64,000 nucleotides of DNA. Source: Sabulitectum sp036743055. GTDB taxonomy: Bacteria > Fermentibacterota > Fermentibacteria > Fermentibacterales > JCC-6. The DNA is taken from positions 13,383-77,382 of the forward strand of contig DAINQE010000005.1 of NCBI GenBank assembly GCA_036743055.1. The letters are read 5' to 3'. This document shows positions 25,200 through 34,334 of the stretch, piece after piece. Made by a program: the position numbers and the translations under genes. Numbering within the stretch: the stretch's first letter is position 1; each line of letters opens with the position of its first letter. A model generated the notes under the pieces. It saw nothing but the letters and a program-made list of their open reading frames with translations, was not told the origin of the DNA and made no database searches.

Positions 25200-26230
25200 T
25201 TCTTGCCAGTCCTTTCGGAGTTCTTCAGTCTTTTTCCGTACATTCTCTCGTAGTACTCCCTGAATTCGCCGGACCTTATGGACTCCCACCACCGTCGGTT
25301 CCCGGAGTACCAGGCGACCGTTCTCGCCATACCGTCATCGAAGCCAACCTGCGGTTTCCAGCCGAGTTCGGCCTCCGCCCTGGAGATGTCCAGGGCATAT
25401 CTGCGGTCGTGTCCTGGTCTGTCCTCCACATGGCGGATCAGGGTCTCAGGGGCACCTGTGGCCTCCAGGATGGAGAATGTCACCTCCCTGTTGGTCTTTT
25501 CCTCACCGGCGCCGATGTTGTAGACCCTTCCGGGCCGGCCCTTTTCCAGAACGGCCAGAAGACCTGCGCAGTGGTCGGTAACGTACATCCAGTCCCTCAT
25601 GTTGCCGCCGTCGCCGTAGAGTGGAAGGGGCTGCCTCTGAAATGCGTTGGTGATGAAAAGGGGTATGAGCTTCTCTGGATACTGGTAGGGACCGTAGTTG
25701 TTGGATGCCCTGGTTACGGTTACGGGAACGCCGAAGGTGGTGAAATAGCTCATCGCCAGCAGTTCCCCGCCGGCCTTCGATGCGGAATAGGGGCTTCTGG
25801 GATCCAGCCGGTGGTCCTCGGAGGACCGTCCGGTCTCCACACTGCCGTATACCTCGTCGGTGGACACCTGGAGGAACATCTTCCGGGATGGTTCCTTCCT
25901 GAACTCCTCCAGAAGGACCCTCACTCCCTCCACATCGGTCCTCACGAAGGCAGATGGGTCGTCTATCGATCTGTCCACATGGCTCTCGGCGGCGAAGTTC
26001 ACCACAGCGTCGCAGCCGTCCATGGCGTCGGATACCGCAGAGGGATCGCATATGTCACCATGGACGAACCTGTAGGCATCGCTTCCCTCCAGGTGGCTCA
26101 GGTTCTCCCTTCTGCCGGCGTAGGTCAGCTTGTCTATCACCGTTATCCGCCAGTCAGGCCGATTCTCCCTGAGAAAAAGCACGAAGTTGGTGCCGATGAA
26201 ACCCGCGCCTCCGGTGACGAGAACCCTCAT
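25196..26230 (-). CDS. rfbB: dTDP-glucose 4,6-dehydratase
   Basis: 344 residues from ATG 26230 (ATGA overlap with rfbA). G-G-A-G-F-I-G-T-N-F, F-A-A-E-S-H-V-D-R-S, S-T-D-E-V-Y-G, Y-S-A-S-K and R-A-S-N-N-Y-G-P-Y-Q-Y-P-E-K are all diagnostic of RmlB. Converts dTDP-glucose to dTDP-4-keto-6-deoxyglucose. No rmlC or rmlD lies in the window, so the final 6-deoxy sugar is undetermined. Confidence 0.96.
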   Translation of the reverse strand: MRVLVTGGAGFIGTNFVLFLRENRPDWRITVIDKLTYAGRRENLSHLEGSDAYRFVHGDICDPSAVSDAMDGCDAVVNFAAESHVDRSIDDPSAFVRTDVEGVRVLLEEFRKEPSRKMFLQVSTDEVYGSVETGRSSEDHRLDPRSPYSASKAGGELLAMSYFTTFGVPVTVTRASNNYGPYQYPEKLIPLFITNAFQRQPLPLYGDGGNMRDWMYVTDHCAGLLAVLEKGRPGRVYNIGAGEEKTNREVTFSILEATGAPETLIRHVEDRPGHDRRYALDISRAEAELGWKPQVGFDDGMARTVAWYSGNRRWWESIRSGEFREYYERMYGKRLKNSERTGKK

Positions 26231-26958
26231 CTTCCGCCCTCCGAAAGCATCCTGGCCCTGTTGTTGGCCTCCAGGAGGTTGTCGATGCTGGCCCCGCAGT
26301 CGGACCACCATCCTGAGATCTCGTCGGCCTCCATCTCCCCACGGCGTATGTAGGCGTTGTTGAGATCCGTCACCTCGATCTCCCCCCTGGCCGACGGGCT
26401 GAGCCCGTCGATAATGGAGAAGGCCGCCGCGTCGTACATGTAAACGCCGATCACGGCGAAACTGCTTTTGGGTTCAGAGGGTTTCTCCTCGATGGAGATC
26501 ACCCTGCCCTCACTGATCTCGGCAACGCCGTAGTCCCTGGGGTCCTCGACCCTCTTGTAGAGTATCCTTGCGCCTGCGGGCTGATCCTGGAATCTCCGCA
26601 CGTATTCCCCTATGGAGTTCTCCAGTATGTTGTCGCCAAGGATGACCACGAACTTGTCCGAGCCCACGAAGGCCCTTGTGAGACCTATCGCCTGGGCGAT
26701 CCCCCCCTCGCCTGTCTGGTAGGCGTAGTTGAGGCACCTGAATCCGAAGGCGGACCCGTCTCCCAGAAGCTGCATGAAGCCCCCGGCGCTGTTGCCGCCT
26801 GTGACCACCATGACATCCCTGATCCCGGCACCGGCCAGGGTCTGAAGGGGATAGTAGATCATGGGCCTGTCGTAAACGGGAAGAAGATGCTTGTTGGTTA
26901 TGCTCGTGAGCGGCCTCAGCCTGGTGCCCAGACCACCCGCCAGTACAACGCCCTTCAC
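26227..26958 (-). CDS. rfbA: Glucose-1-phosphate thymidylyltransferase, short form
   Basis: 243 residues from GTG 26958. The N-terminal M-K-G-V-V-L-A-G-G-L-G-T-R-L-R-P-L-T and K-H-L-L-P-V-Y-D-R-P-M-I-Y-Y-P-L are textbook RmlA. It lacks the ~45-residue C-terminal segment of the enterobacterial enzyme and resembles the short form seen in many FCB bacteria and archaea. Makes dTDP-glucose for RfbB. Confidence 0.95.
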   Translation of the reverse strand: MKGVVLAGGLGTRLRPLTSITNKHLLPVYDRPMIYYPLQTLAGAGIRDVMVVTGGNSAGGFMQLLGDGSAFGFRCLNYAYQTGEGGIAQAIGLTRAFVGSDKFVVILGDNILENSIGEYVRRFQDQPAGARILYKRVEDPRDYGVAEISEGRVISIEEKPSEPKSSFAVIGVYMYDAAAFSIIDGLSPSARGEIEVTDLNNAYIRRGEMEADEISGWWSDCGASIDNLLEANNRARMLSEGGR

Positions 26959-26966
26959 TTTGTCAC

Positions 26967-29120
26967 CTACCTCACCAGCGCGAACTTGAGCAGGGGAGCC
27001 GAAAAGGTCTCCCCGCGAACCGCGACCATGTAAACCCCGGAGGCCGCCGGCGATCCGTCGGCGGTTCGGCCATCCCAGGCGAAATCATCCCTGCCCGGTG
27101 AAGAATACTCAAAAACCGGGGCTCCCGTAAGGTCATATATGGTTATATCCATCGGTTCGTCGGGAACACCGGATACACCCAGCAGCTGCCCCTCCCCGGG
27201 CATGAAGGGGTTAGGGTAGAGCTTCGCTTCGGTTCCGTCGCCGGAAAGACCGGACTCCAGGGCGCCCCTCCAGAAACCGTGGTCGGTGGCCATCCAGATC
27301 AGGCCCTGATCACCGTCTATGGCAAAGTCGTAAAAGATCGCTTCAGGAACGGGACTGTTGAAGGAAGTGTAGGACTCTATCTCCCCGGTTGCGGGGAAAT
27401 ACCTCCGCAGACCCTGGGAGGTTCCCAGCCACAATGAACCCAGTCCGTCGAAAGCCATGGACTGTATCTGGGTCGAGAGACCCTCAACGGGAACGGCGCC
27501 CTGGTCGGAGAGCACCGCGAGCCCCCCGGCGGTCCCTGCGTAGACCGTTCCGCCACGGTCCATGGCAAGGGCGGAGACCAGAAGGGACGGAAGGCCGCTT
27601 CCGGCCCCCCAGATGCGGTCAACGGACTGGGTGTTCCCGTCGATGAGCGCAACACCCTCGTCGGTTCCCGCATAGGCATACCTGGTGCCTGCGGGGAGAA
27701 CGCAGTTCACTTCCTTGCTGGGCAGGCCCGAAGCACCTGAGATCACCCTGAAAACTGCCGTACTGGGGTCCCCTGGGGTCCATGAAAGCCTGGTGACCCC
27801 TCCCTCTTCGTTCTCGAAAAGGGTCCTGTGAGCGAACCAGACCACACCCGGTCCGCCGGGCTCACAATCGAAGACACGGTTGTTGGCAAGACCGTCCTCA
27901 GAGGTGAAATGAAGTGTGCGGACAACCTCCCCCGACTCCCAGTCGAGCCAGTCCAGACCGAAACCCAGGGAGGAGACGAAAACCCCGTTCCCAGAAGGAC
28001 ACACCGCGAAGCACTGGCTTCTGGATGTGAGGTAGAGGTTGAGGTTCGTCCACTGATCCTGATTGAGAGCGGAAGCCCCGTTCCTGTTGCTTGTTACCCA
28101 GATCGTTCCGTCTTCTCCCAGGGCGCATGCCCTGAGATCGTTGGAAACAGGACCGAACGCCGGGAATGTTCTTCGCCAGGTGCTGTCGGGAAGGAGCAGC
28201 GCAAGCCCTGAGCCCGAGGCCCTGTTGTTCGAATATGTGTTGGCAAGGACACCGGCCAGGCGGCCCTGGAACCATGTGAGACCGGTGAGGGCGTTGCCGT
28301 CGAGATTGGTGTCATAGAGCACCCACTCTCCCCCGTCCCTTATGTAGCACCTGTTGGTACATCCCACCGCAAGGGGGCCGTCGCCGGTGGAGAGGGAGGC
28401 AATGTTCCCACCTGGGAATGTGACTTCCTCCATCCACACCGAGGCTGGAGGCAGATAGAACAGCTTTTCCGCGGTTGCCGCCCAGAGAGTGTCGCCGCTC
28501 CACTGGAGGTCGACGATGGAGGTCTGGTCCACCTGCTGGGGGATCCAGGAGTCCGGATCCCCTGGAGGCGAGGAACCGCGCAGGAACACCAGGCCGGCAA
28601 CCGTTCCCACGAAGAGTCCCGAGTCCGCCTGCAGGATGCAGTTCACATTGTCGCCGGGAAGACCTCCACCGGTCTCGTAGGTGTCCCATATCTCGAAGTA
28701 GCCGAACTCCCTGATGCAGAGTCCCTGGGTGGTTGCCGCGTAGATGACGGTGTCCGGTATGGTCTGGTTCACGCCAAGAGCGAGGGGCAGACCGTCAATC
28801 TGGTTGAAGTGTGTAAGGTTACCGTTCTGATCGAACATGTCGATGCCGCCCCCGGAAAGGGATACCCACATGTTATCCTGGGAGTCGAAGGCAATATCGG
28901 AAACCCTGTCCCAGGAGAGTTCGCCCGGTGATGTCCACCCGGAATCGGCGATCAGCTTGTCCTCCGATGGGGAGTAGCTGGAGAAGAGAATTCCGCCGGA
29001 GGTTCCAGCCATTATGACGCCGTTCCTGGAAACGATGCACTGGCCGCCTCCGTAGTGGGGGTAGTGTTCCCACTCGGTAACCCTTCCGGTGAGAACGGCT
29101 AGGATAAGAAACAGAGTCAC
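26967..29120 (-). CDS. Secreted two-component-regulator-type beta-propeller with FlgD-like C-terminus (propeller A)
   Basis: 717 residues from GTG 29120 (GTGA overlap; GGAGG seven bases upstream), giving signal M-T-L-F-L-I-L-A-V-L-T-G. The body is made of repeated blades of the type D-x-x-x-N-x-W-V-S, A-x-T-x-G-L and L-W-L-G-T-S-x-G-L, as in two-component-regulator propeller (Reg_prop) repeats. The last ~85 residues start K-L-Y-P-N-P-F and contain I-Y-D-L-T-G, W-D-G and A-S-G-V-Y, a FlgD-Ig-like fold often used as a surface or sorting domain in FCB phyla. The overall plan resembles PorZ of the type IX secretion system. It lies inside the polysaccharide operon. Confidence 0.82.
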   Translation of the reverse strand: MTLFLILAVLTGRVTEWEHYPHYGGGQCIVSRNGVIMAGTSGGILFSSYSPSEDKLIADSGWTSPGELSWDRVSDIAFDSQDNMWVSLSGGGIDMFDQNGNLTHFNQIDGLPLALGVNQTIPDTVIYAATTQGLCIREFGYFEIWDTYETGGGLPGDNVNCILQADSGLFVGTVAGLVFLRGSSPPGDPDSWIPQQVDQTSIVDLQWSGDTLWAATAEKLFYLPPASVWMEEVTFPGGNIASLSTGDGPLAVGCTNRCYIRDGGEWVLYDTNLDGNALTGLTWFQGRLAGVLANTYSNNRASGSGLALLLPDSTWRRTFPAFGPVSNDLRACALGEDGTIWVTSNRNGASALNQDQWTNLNLYLTSRSQCFAVCPSGNGVFVSSLGFGLDWLDWESGEVVRTLHFTSEDGLANNRVFDCEPGGPGVVWFAHRTLFENEEGGVTRLSWTPGDPSTAVFRVISGASGLPSKEVNCVLPAGTRYAYAGTDEGVALIDGNTQSVDRIWGAGSGLPSLLVSALAMDRGGTVYAGTAGGLAVLSDQGAVPVEGLSTQIQSMAFDGLGSLWLGTSQGLRRYFPATGEIESYTSFNSPVPEAIFYDFAIDGDQGLIWMATDHGFWRGALESGLSGDGTEAKLYPNPFMPGEGQLLGVSGVPDEPMDITIYDLTGAPVFEYSSPGRDDFAWDGRTADGSPAASGVYMVAVRGETFSAPLLKFALVR

Positions 29121-30046
29121 AGTCTTTCCTCCCACCATTTGTAAAGCAGTTCGAGACCCCGCTCAAGGGAAATCTCCCGCCGCCAGCCAAGACCCTCCAG
29201 CCGTGAAGGATCACCCACCTGGCAGTACTGGTCACGGTTCCTCAGAAGGCCCGGGTCCGTAACCGCCTCAAGCTCTCCCCCGGCTATTCCCAGGAGTTTC
29301 CGAAGCAGCTCCCCGATGGAATTACCCGAACCGGAACATACGTTATAGAAAGCTGCGCTGCGACCCCGGGCGAGAATGCAGCCGTAAGCCCGCACAACAT
29401 CCTCGATGTAGAGATAGTCCCTTACAGCCTCAAGGTTTCCGGTCCTGATCTCCCGGGAGCCCTCTTTCAGCGCGTTCACTATCCTTCTGCAGAAGGAGGG
29501 AAGCACGAAATGCCCCTCCTGCCCCGGACCGAAATGGGGAAAGGACCTGCCCACCACCCAGTCGGTGCCTGAACCGGCCAGAACGCTCTCTGCCAGGAGC
29601 TTGCTCTTTCCATACGGGCTCCTGGGTTCCAGAGGGGAATCCTCGTGAAGCCTGCCCTGGTCCGGACGGTAGACCTCCGCGGAACTGGCAAAGAGGATCC
29701 TTGCCCCGGGTGAACGCTCCCTTACCCATCTTGCAACGCTCTCCGTTCCACCTGCGTTCACCTGGAGAACACGCTCCTCACCGGAGGCGGAATGTGCAAC
29801 TGAACTCAGACCGGCAAGGTGCACGACGTACCTCACAGGGCCCTGAATGCCCGGAGGGGGACCCGGCAGCGGCCAGGCGAGCTTCGTTACCCCCGCTGGC
29901 GCCTGGAACTCATCCGTCAGGTCTGCTGCGAAGTCCCCGGGACCAAGTTCGAACATCTCCATGAGGGCCCTGCCCGCAAATCCGGCTGCGCCGGTGACAA
30001 GCACCGGGCCGTCCTGGGCCTGGAAGCCGCAGAGATCCCTTGCCAC
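29117..30046 (-). CDS. NAD-dependent epimerase/dehydratase (GDP-6-deoxymannose reductase-like)
   Basis: 309 residues from GTG 30046, whose G is the last base of the murB stop. Extended SDR with V-T-G-A-A-G-F-A-G, H-L-A-G-L-S-S-V, A-S-S-A-E-V-Y and the catalytic Y-G-K-S-K. It most resembles reductases and epimerases acting on 4-keto-6-deoxy nucleotide sugars (Rmd-like), so it could follow the GMD encoded at 53796. The substrate remains inferred. Confidence 0.8.
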   Translation of the reverse strand: MARDLCGFQAQDGPVLVTGAAGFAGRALMEMFELGPGDFAADLTDEFQAPAGVTKLAWPLPGPPPGIQGPVRYVVHLAGLSSVAHSASGEERVLQVNAGGTESVARWVRERSPGARILFASSAEVYRPDQGRLHEDSPLEPRSPYGKSKLLAESVLAGSGTDWVVGRSFPHFGPGQEGHFVLPSFCRRIVNALKEGSREIRTGNLEAVRDYLYIEDVVRAYGCILARGRSAAFYNVCSGSGNSIGELLRKLLGIAGGELEAVTDPGLLRNRDQYCQVGDPSRLEGLGWRREISLERGLELLYKWWEERL

Positions 30047-30921
30047 TACCTCTCCCCCAGCAGTTCTACCTCCCTGAGAAGGTCATATCCAGTTCGTTGG
30101 AGAACCCTGTGGTGAACCAGTTCCATCAGCCTGATCACATCGCCGCTGGTTGCTCCTCCCCTGTTCTCGATGAAATTCGCATGTACATGCGAGACCATGG
30201 CTCCGCCAACAGCAAGACCTTTCAGGCCGCAGTCCTCGATCAGCCTGCCAGGCGGTGGTCCGTCAACGGGCCTTTTGAAAACGCTTCCCGCGTTGGGCAC
30301 CCCCAGGGGGAACTTCGCCCGTCGGAGAGAAAGCACCTGGGAAGCCCGTTCCCTGAGGATGCCGGGGCCTCCGTCGCATCGGGAGAGGTCCATCACCACC
30401 TGTGTGATCACGACGGGAGCGCCTTCCTGGAAACGGCTCTTTCTGTACGCAAAACCGCACTGCTCCATGGCCAGGGTATGCAGCTCGCCCGCTCGGGACA
30501 GGAAGGTCACCTCCCGAACAACATCGGAGAGGGATGATCCGTAGGCGCCGGCGTTCATGAAAACGGCGCCGCCGGCTGAACCGGGTATGCCCACTGCAAA
30601 AACCAGACCGTCCAGGCCAAGTGAGCAGGCGGCACCGGCCATGGAGGGCAGCGGAGCTCCGCCGCCTGCGGCCAGGGATGTGCCTCTGAAACGGAAGCGC
30701 TGATACTCTCCTGAAAGCACTATCACCACCCCGTCCCAGCCCTCCGACGGAGCCAGGGTGTTGGAGCCCCGGCCCAGGACGGTCCAGGGGATGGATGTGT
30801 TCTCAAGGTACTCCACCACCGAGGCAAGTTCGTCGTCGTTCCCGGGAAACGCCGCCCTGGAGGGGCCGCCTATACCCCAGGTGGTGAAACGGGAGAGATC
30901 GACGGTCTTGAACTCCGTCAC
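30046..30921 (-). CDS. murB: UDP-N-acetylenolpyruvoylglucosamine reductase
   Basis: 291 residues from GTG 30921 (GTGA overlap). FAD-binding G-R-G-S-N-T-L, G-I-P-G-S-A-G-G-A-V-F-M-N-A-G-A-Y-G, catalytic Ser in P-N-A-G-S-V-F-K-R-P, and N-F-I-E-N-R-G-G-A-T typical of type II MurB; the C-terminal Glu (R-E-V-E-L-L-G-E) is present. Second committed step of peptidoglycan precursor synthesis, usually in the dcw cluster; its placement among glycan genes is odd. Confidence 0.94.
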   Translation of the reverse strand: MTEFKTVDLSRFTTWGIGGPSRAAFPGNDDELASVVEYLENTSIPWTVLGRGSNTLAPSEGWDGVVIVLSGEYQRFRFRGTSLAAGGGAPLPSMAGAACSLGLDGLVFAVGIPGSAGGAVFMNAGAYGSSLSDVVREVTFLSRAGELHTLAMEQCGFAYRKSRFQEGAPVVITQVVMDLSRCDGGPGILRERASQVLSLRRAKFPLGVPNAGSVFKRPVDGPPPGRLIEDCGLKGLAVGGAMVSHVHANFIENRGGATSGDVIRLMELVHHRVLQRTGYDLLREVELLGER

Positions 30922-31853
30922 AGCTTCAGGTCCTTTCCCATCAATCCTGCCAGGCACGCCCCTACGGAGAGATATGTGAACAGGGGGCGGGGTCCGCCCG
31001 CCTTCTCGGCAAGGTAGAGGACCGCGCGGTAGACAGGGGAGCTGGTGGCCGCCCTGGCCATGAGTCTCGCGGGAAAGAGATGGACCGGATGGGAGAAAAC
31101 GGGATCGGCCAGCCTGCTTCCCAGCAGACCCCTGGCCCCTGAATGCTTGTCCAGGGTGTAGGCCAGGCCGCTTCCTCCGTACTCCAGCATCTTCCTGGAA
31201 TGCTCCCTCACTGAAACATCATCAAGGTGGTTCACCGTCAGGGAAGGGTCCCAGTGGAAGGATGTCCCGGCCAGGTGGAGCCTGTATCCAATCTCGGTGT
31301 CCTCCCCGCCGTACCTGTCTATCTTCGGGTCGAATCCTCCGGCGCTCATCAGCAGCTCCCTGGGAATAGAAAGATTTCCTGTTATGAAGTACTTCCAGGG
31401 GAACGGCCCCGGAGGCGAATCGCCCATCGCCCTGGTATCCATCCACCTCTGCCAGGGGGTGGAGTTCACGTTCCATGCGTTTACCCTCCTGCCCATCACC
31501 GCGTCGGAGCCGGTCCTCTCCCTGATCTCCAGATGCCGGCGAAGGAGTTCCGGCCCGAACTCCAGGTCGGCATCCATGAGAAGGGCGACAGGGGCGCTGG
31601 CCCCCTCCATGGCTGCATTCCTGGCGGCGGGTCTGTTACCCCCCGGCGACACCCTGACTATCCTCACGGAACAGTTCTGGGGAAGCCGTGACAGCTGCGC
31701 CGCGAACTCCATCTCAACGGGGTGATCGCTTCCGTCATCGGATATCACCAGCTCCCAGGGACCGGAGATGTCCTGCCTCGACAGCGAGATCAGGAACTTC
31801 TGGAAGGGTTCTCCGCCGTTCTTCACCGGAACCTGCACGGAGATCTCAGCCAT
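30918..31853 (-). CDS. Family 2 glycosyltransferase
   Basis: 311 residues; of three consecutive ATGs the third (31853) has the best spacing to GGAGG. GT-A fold: V-P-V-K-N-G, S-D-D-G-S, and M-D-A-D-L-E-F as the DXD metal site, then G-G-F-D-P-K-I and G-G-E-D-T-E-I as acceptor loop and catalytic base. Adds a sugar to the lipid-linked unit; donor unknown. Overlaps the upstream flippase gene by eight bases. Confidence 0.9.
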   Translation of the reverse strand: MAEISVQVPVKNGGEPFQKFLISLSRQDISGPWELVISDDGSDHPVEMEFAAQLSRLPQNCSVRIVRVSPGGNRPAARNAAMEGASAPVALLMDADLEFGPELLRRHLEIRERTGSDAVMGRRVNAWNVNSTPWQRWMDTRAMGDSPPGPFPWKYFITGNLSIPRELLMSAGGFDPKIDRYGGEDTEIGYRLHLAGTSFHWDPSLTVNHLDDVSVREHSRKMLEYGGSGLAYTLDKHSGARGLLGSRLADPVFSHPVHLFPARLMARAATSSPVYRAVLYLAEKAGGPRPLFTYLSVGACLAGLMGKDLKL

Positions 31854-33264
31854 CATCATCCTCCGGCTCCAGAGTCTCCAGTGGCCCAAGGGAGCGAAGC
31901 AGGTAGATGATGAGAACCGTCAGGAGGGTTCCCCCTGCGATGATCCAGGATCTGATGCCGGGTGCCATCCCCGCCAGGGGACCGGAGAGGACCGGCACCG
32001 CTGCCAGGATGACTATGGCGAAGAAGTTCACAGGGAAGACCTTCCTTCCCAGCCAGAACAGGGAGACCGCCATGAACATGTTGGTTGCCAGGGTTGCGAA
32101 GGCGGCCCCCACCGCGCCGGCCACGGGGATGAGCCTCATGTTGAAGCCTATGTTGAGAATCGCTCCGAAGGCGGTCATCCATCCTATGTACCTTGTCTGA
32201 CCAGTGAGGAGCGGGGCGGTCTGGGAAACGGTGAAGAGAGCGTAAAGGGCCGCTGAACCCGCCAGCCATGGAAGCACAGAAGCCGCCGGAAGCCAGAGGG
32301 CTCCCCCGAAAACAGCCACTATCTCATTAGAAAGCAGCGCCAGCACCATCGCCGCCCAGTTGACGGTTACCATGAAAAGCAGAGCGCTCCTCCCAAGCTC
32401 CTCCATGCTGCCGCCCTGCTTCTTCTTCCTGTAGATGTACCGCTGCCATGCCATCCCGAAGCCCAGTGTAAGCGGGGTAAGGACAAGGACCGCCCTTCCG
32501 GCCCACTCGTACCAGCCGCTCTGCGCCAGGTCGGGGCTTATGGTTCGAAGCATGAACATGTCGGCGCTGGAGAGAACCAGGAGGGCAAGGCTGGCGGGTA
32601 CCAGGGGGAGGCTGAAGGCCAGTATCTCCCCTGTGAACCCCCGGGGAACGTTTCTCCCTGCCGATGATGCCGTAAGCCTGTACATCATCCCGATGGTGAA
32701 CAACGCCGCGGCGATGGTTGGGATCCACCTCGCCTCCAGGAAGGCCACCAGAGAACCGCCGCCTGAGGTCCCCCTGAGCAGAAGGAAGAGAAGACCCAGG
32801 GAGATCAACCCCCTGGCGAACTGCACTGTGAAGTAGGTCCCCGCCATTCCCCTGGCCCTGGGCATGGCAAGGGCCACCTGAAGCATGGCGACCCCTCCCC
32901 CAAGGGCGAGGGCGTGAAAAAGCAGCGTGGGGTGAGAGAGCTTCAGGATCCCGGCGATTCCTCCGCCCCATATCAGCACGGAGATCACGGATAACCCCAG
33001 GGGAACAGTGGGAAGCAGGATCGACCGGGTCAGCAGGGCCCTGTGGGCGTCGGTTGCATGCCAGGCCCTCACCACGGCGGCGGGGAGACCCAGGACCACT
33101 ATGCCGGCGATTACCTCGCTGAGTATCCTGATAACACCCAGCTGACCCGCCTGGTCCGGTGTAAGGAATGTGCTCATGAAGGGCAGGAAGGCGAACTGAA
33201 CAAGCCCGCTGACTATCATCGCAAGACCGTAAAGCAGGGTTTCCCTTGCCAGGTCCTTTTTCAC
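31846..33264 (-). CDS. Oligosaccharide flippase (second Wzx-like protein)
   Basis: 472 residues from GTG 33264 (GTGA overlap). Twelve or more hydrophobic segments, with an N-terminal R-E-T-L-L-Y-G-L-A-M-I-V-S-G-L-V-Q-F pattern typical of PST-family exporters (Polysacc_synt). It ends in an acidic tail E-P-E-D-D-D-G. It differs in sequence from the flippase at 20593, so the operon may build two glycans or divide steps. Confidence 0.85.
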   Translation of the reverse strand: MKKDLARETLLYGLAMIVSGLVQFAFLPFMSTFLTPDQAGQLGVIRILSEVIAGIVVLGLPAAVVRAWHATDAHRALLTRSILLPTVPLGLSVISVLIWGGGIAGILKLSHPTLLFHALALGGGVAMLQVALAMPRARGMAGTYFTVQFARGLISLGLLFLLLRGTSGGGSLVAFLEARWIPTIAAALFTIGMMYRLTASSAGRNVPRGFTGEILAFSLPLVPASLALLVLSSADMFMLRTISPDLAQSGWYEWAGRAVLVLTPLTLGFGMAWQRYIYRKKKQGGSMEELGRSALLFMVTVNWAAMVLALLSNEIVAVFGGALWLPAASVLPWLAGSAALYALFTVSQTAPLLTGQTRYIGWMTAFGAILNIGFNMRLIPVAGAVGAAFATLATNMFMAVSLFWLGRKVFPVNFFAIVILAAVPVLSGPLAGMAPGIRSWIIAGGTLLTVLIIYLLRSLGPLETLEPEDDDG

Positions 33265-34334
33265 TTCTCCCACCCCAGCTCGCGGTATCTGCGGTGCATC
33301 GTCTCCGCAACGGTCTTCCAGTGATGGGTCTTCCTTATCCAGGGGGGGCCCGCCGCGGCGTACCTTTCCCTCAGTTCCGGATCGGAGGCCAGTTCGCCCA
33401 GGACCTTCTCCAGATCCCCGGGCCCGGCCACCGCGAAGGGATGGTCGGGGATGAAGTCGATATACGCCTGTGAAAGGCTGGTGACGGTGCATATCCCCAT
33501 GGAAAGGGTCTCAAGGGAGTTCACACCGTAACCCATGTCTCCGGTGGCTACCTGGTCCACCGCGATGTGACAGGTTGCCTTGAGCTCAAGGGCCCTGGCG
33601 TGGGACATGTTCTCTATGAGCACCAGTTCCACGGGGAGTTTTCGGGAAAGGTTCTCAACCGCCTTTATGATCTCCTCGGTCCCCTTCACCGAACGTATCC
33701 TGGGAGCGTGGCATATCCGTATCCTGTCGCCACGGGGGGCGGCCGGGGGAACCAGTGAGGTGTCGAAGGGGAGGAAAAGGTATTCCAGCTCATCATAGCG
33801 CAGGTAAAGATCGAACTCGCAGGTGGTGTGAAGCTCGGTGGCGTCCCACACTGGTTTTATGGCCCCCCTCATCCTCAGGTCAAGGCCGTGGTAGTTGGAG
33901 ACGATATGGGCACCCCTCTCCCTCAACTCCCTGATGTCACGGCCGTCCCGGAAGAAGCTCATTCCCCCTTCCAGCACATAGATGTCGAAGTCCTTGAGCC
34001 CATACTTCGTGGAAGCCCTGTTCACATAAGGTGTCCAGGCCAGGTCACGCAGGGCCATCAGGACCCTCTCAGCCCGGGAAGGGCTCCAGAATATCCTTTC
34101 GGTGGTGCCCGTGAAGGGGACCCTGAGGCTTCCGCTGCGAATCAGCCTTTTCACCTTCCACAGCCACTCCATGGGGCCGACGAAGGGCAGGTTAAGGCAG
34201 ATGTCCTCAGGGTAGAGGTTCTTTGCCCTGTAGAAGGTAACAAGGCGGCTCTGGTGCCCCAGATGCCTGTGTCCCCTCACGTACAGGGTAAGGATGCCGG
34301 TGTAGTTCTGGGGGGAGAGATGAAGCACCTTCAA
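33261..34334 (-). CDS. Glycosyltransferase (GT4/GT-B type)
   Basis: 357 residues from TTG 34334, which overlaps the upstream stop (TTGA) and has AGGGG before it; a GTG at 34343 is an alternative. N-terminus M-K-V-L-H-L-S-P-Q-N-Y-T-G, then Y-H-G-L-D-L-R mid-protein, R-I-C-H-A-P-R-I-R-S-V-K-G-T-E-E-I as the start of the second domain, and N-S-L-E-T-L-S-M-G near the donor site. Family assignment is by pattern; donor and acceptor are unknown. Confidence 0.82.
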   Translation of the reverse strand: MKVLHLSPQNYTGILTLYVRGHRHLGHQSRLVTFYRAKNLYPEDICLNLPFVGPMEWLWKVKRLIRSGSLRVPFTGTTERIFWSPSRAERVLMALRDLAWTPYVNRASTKYGLKDFDIYVLEGGMSFFRDGRDIRELRERGAHIVSNYHGLDLRMRGAIKPVWDATELHTTCEFDLYLRYDELEYLFLPFDTSLVPPAAPRGDRIRICHAPRIRSVKGTEEIIKAVENLSRKLPVELVLIENMSHARALELKATCHIAVDQVATGDMGYGVNSLETLSMGICTVTSLSQAYIDFIPDHPFAVAGPGDLEKVLGELASDPELRERYAAAGPPWIRKTHHWKTVAETMHRRYRELGWEK

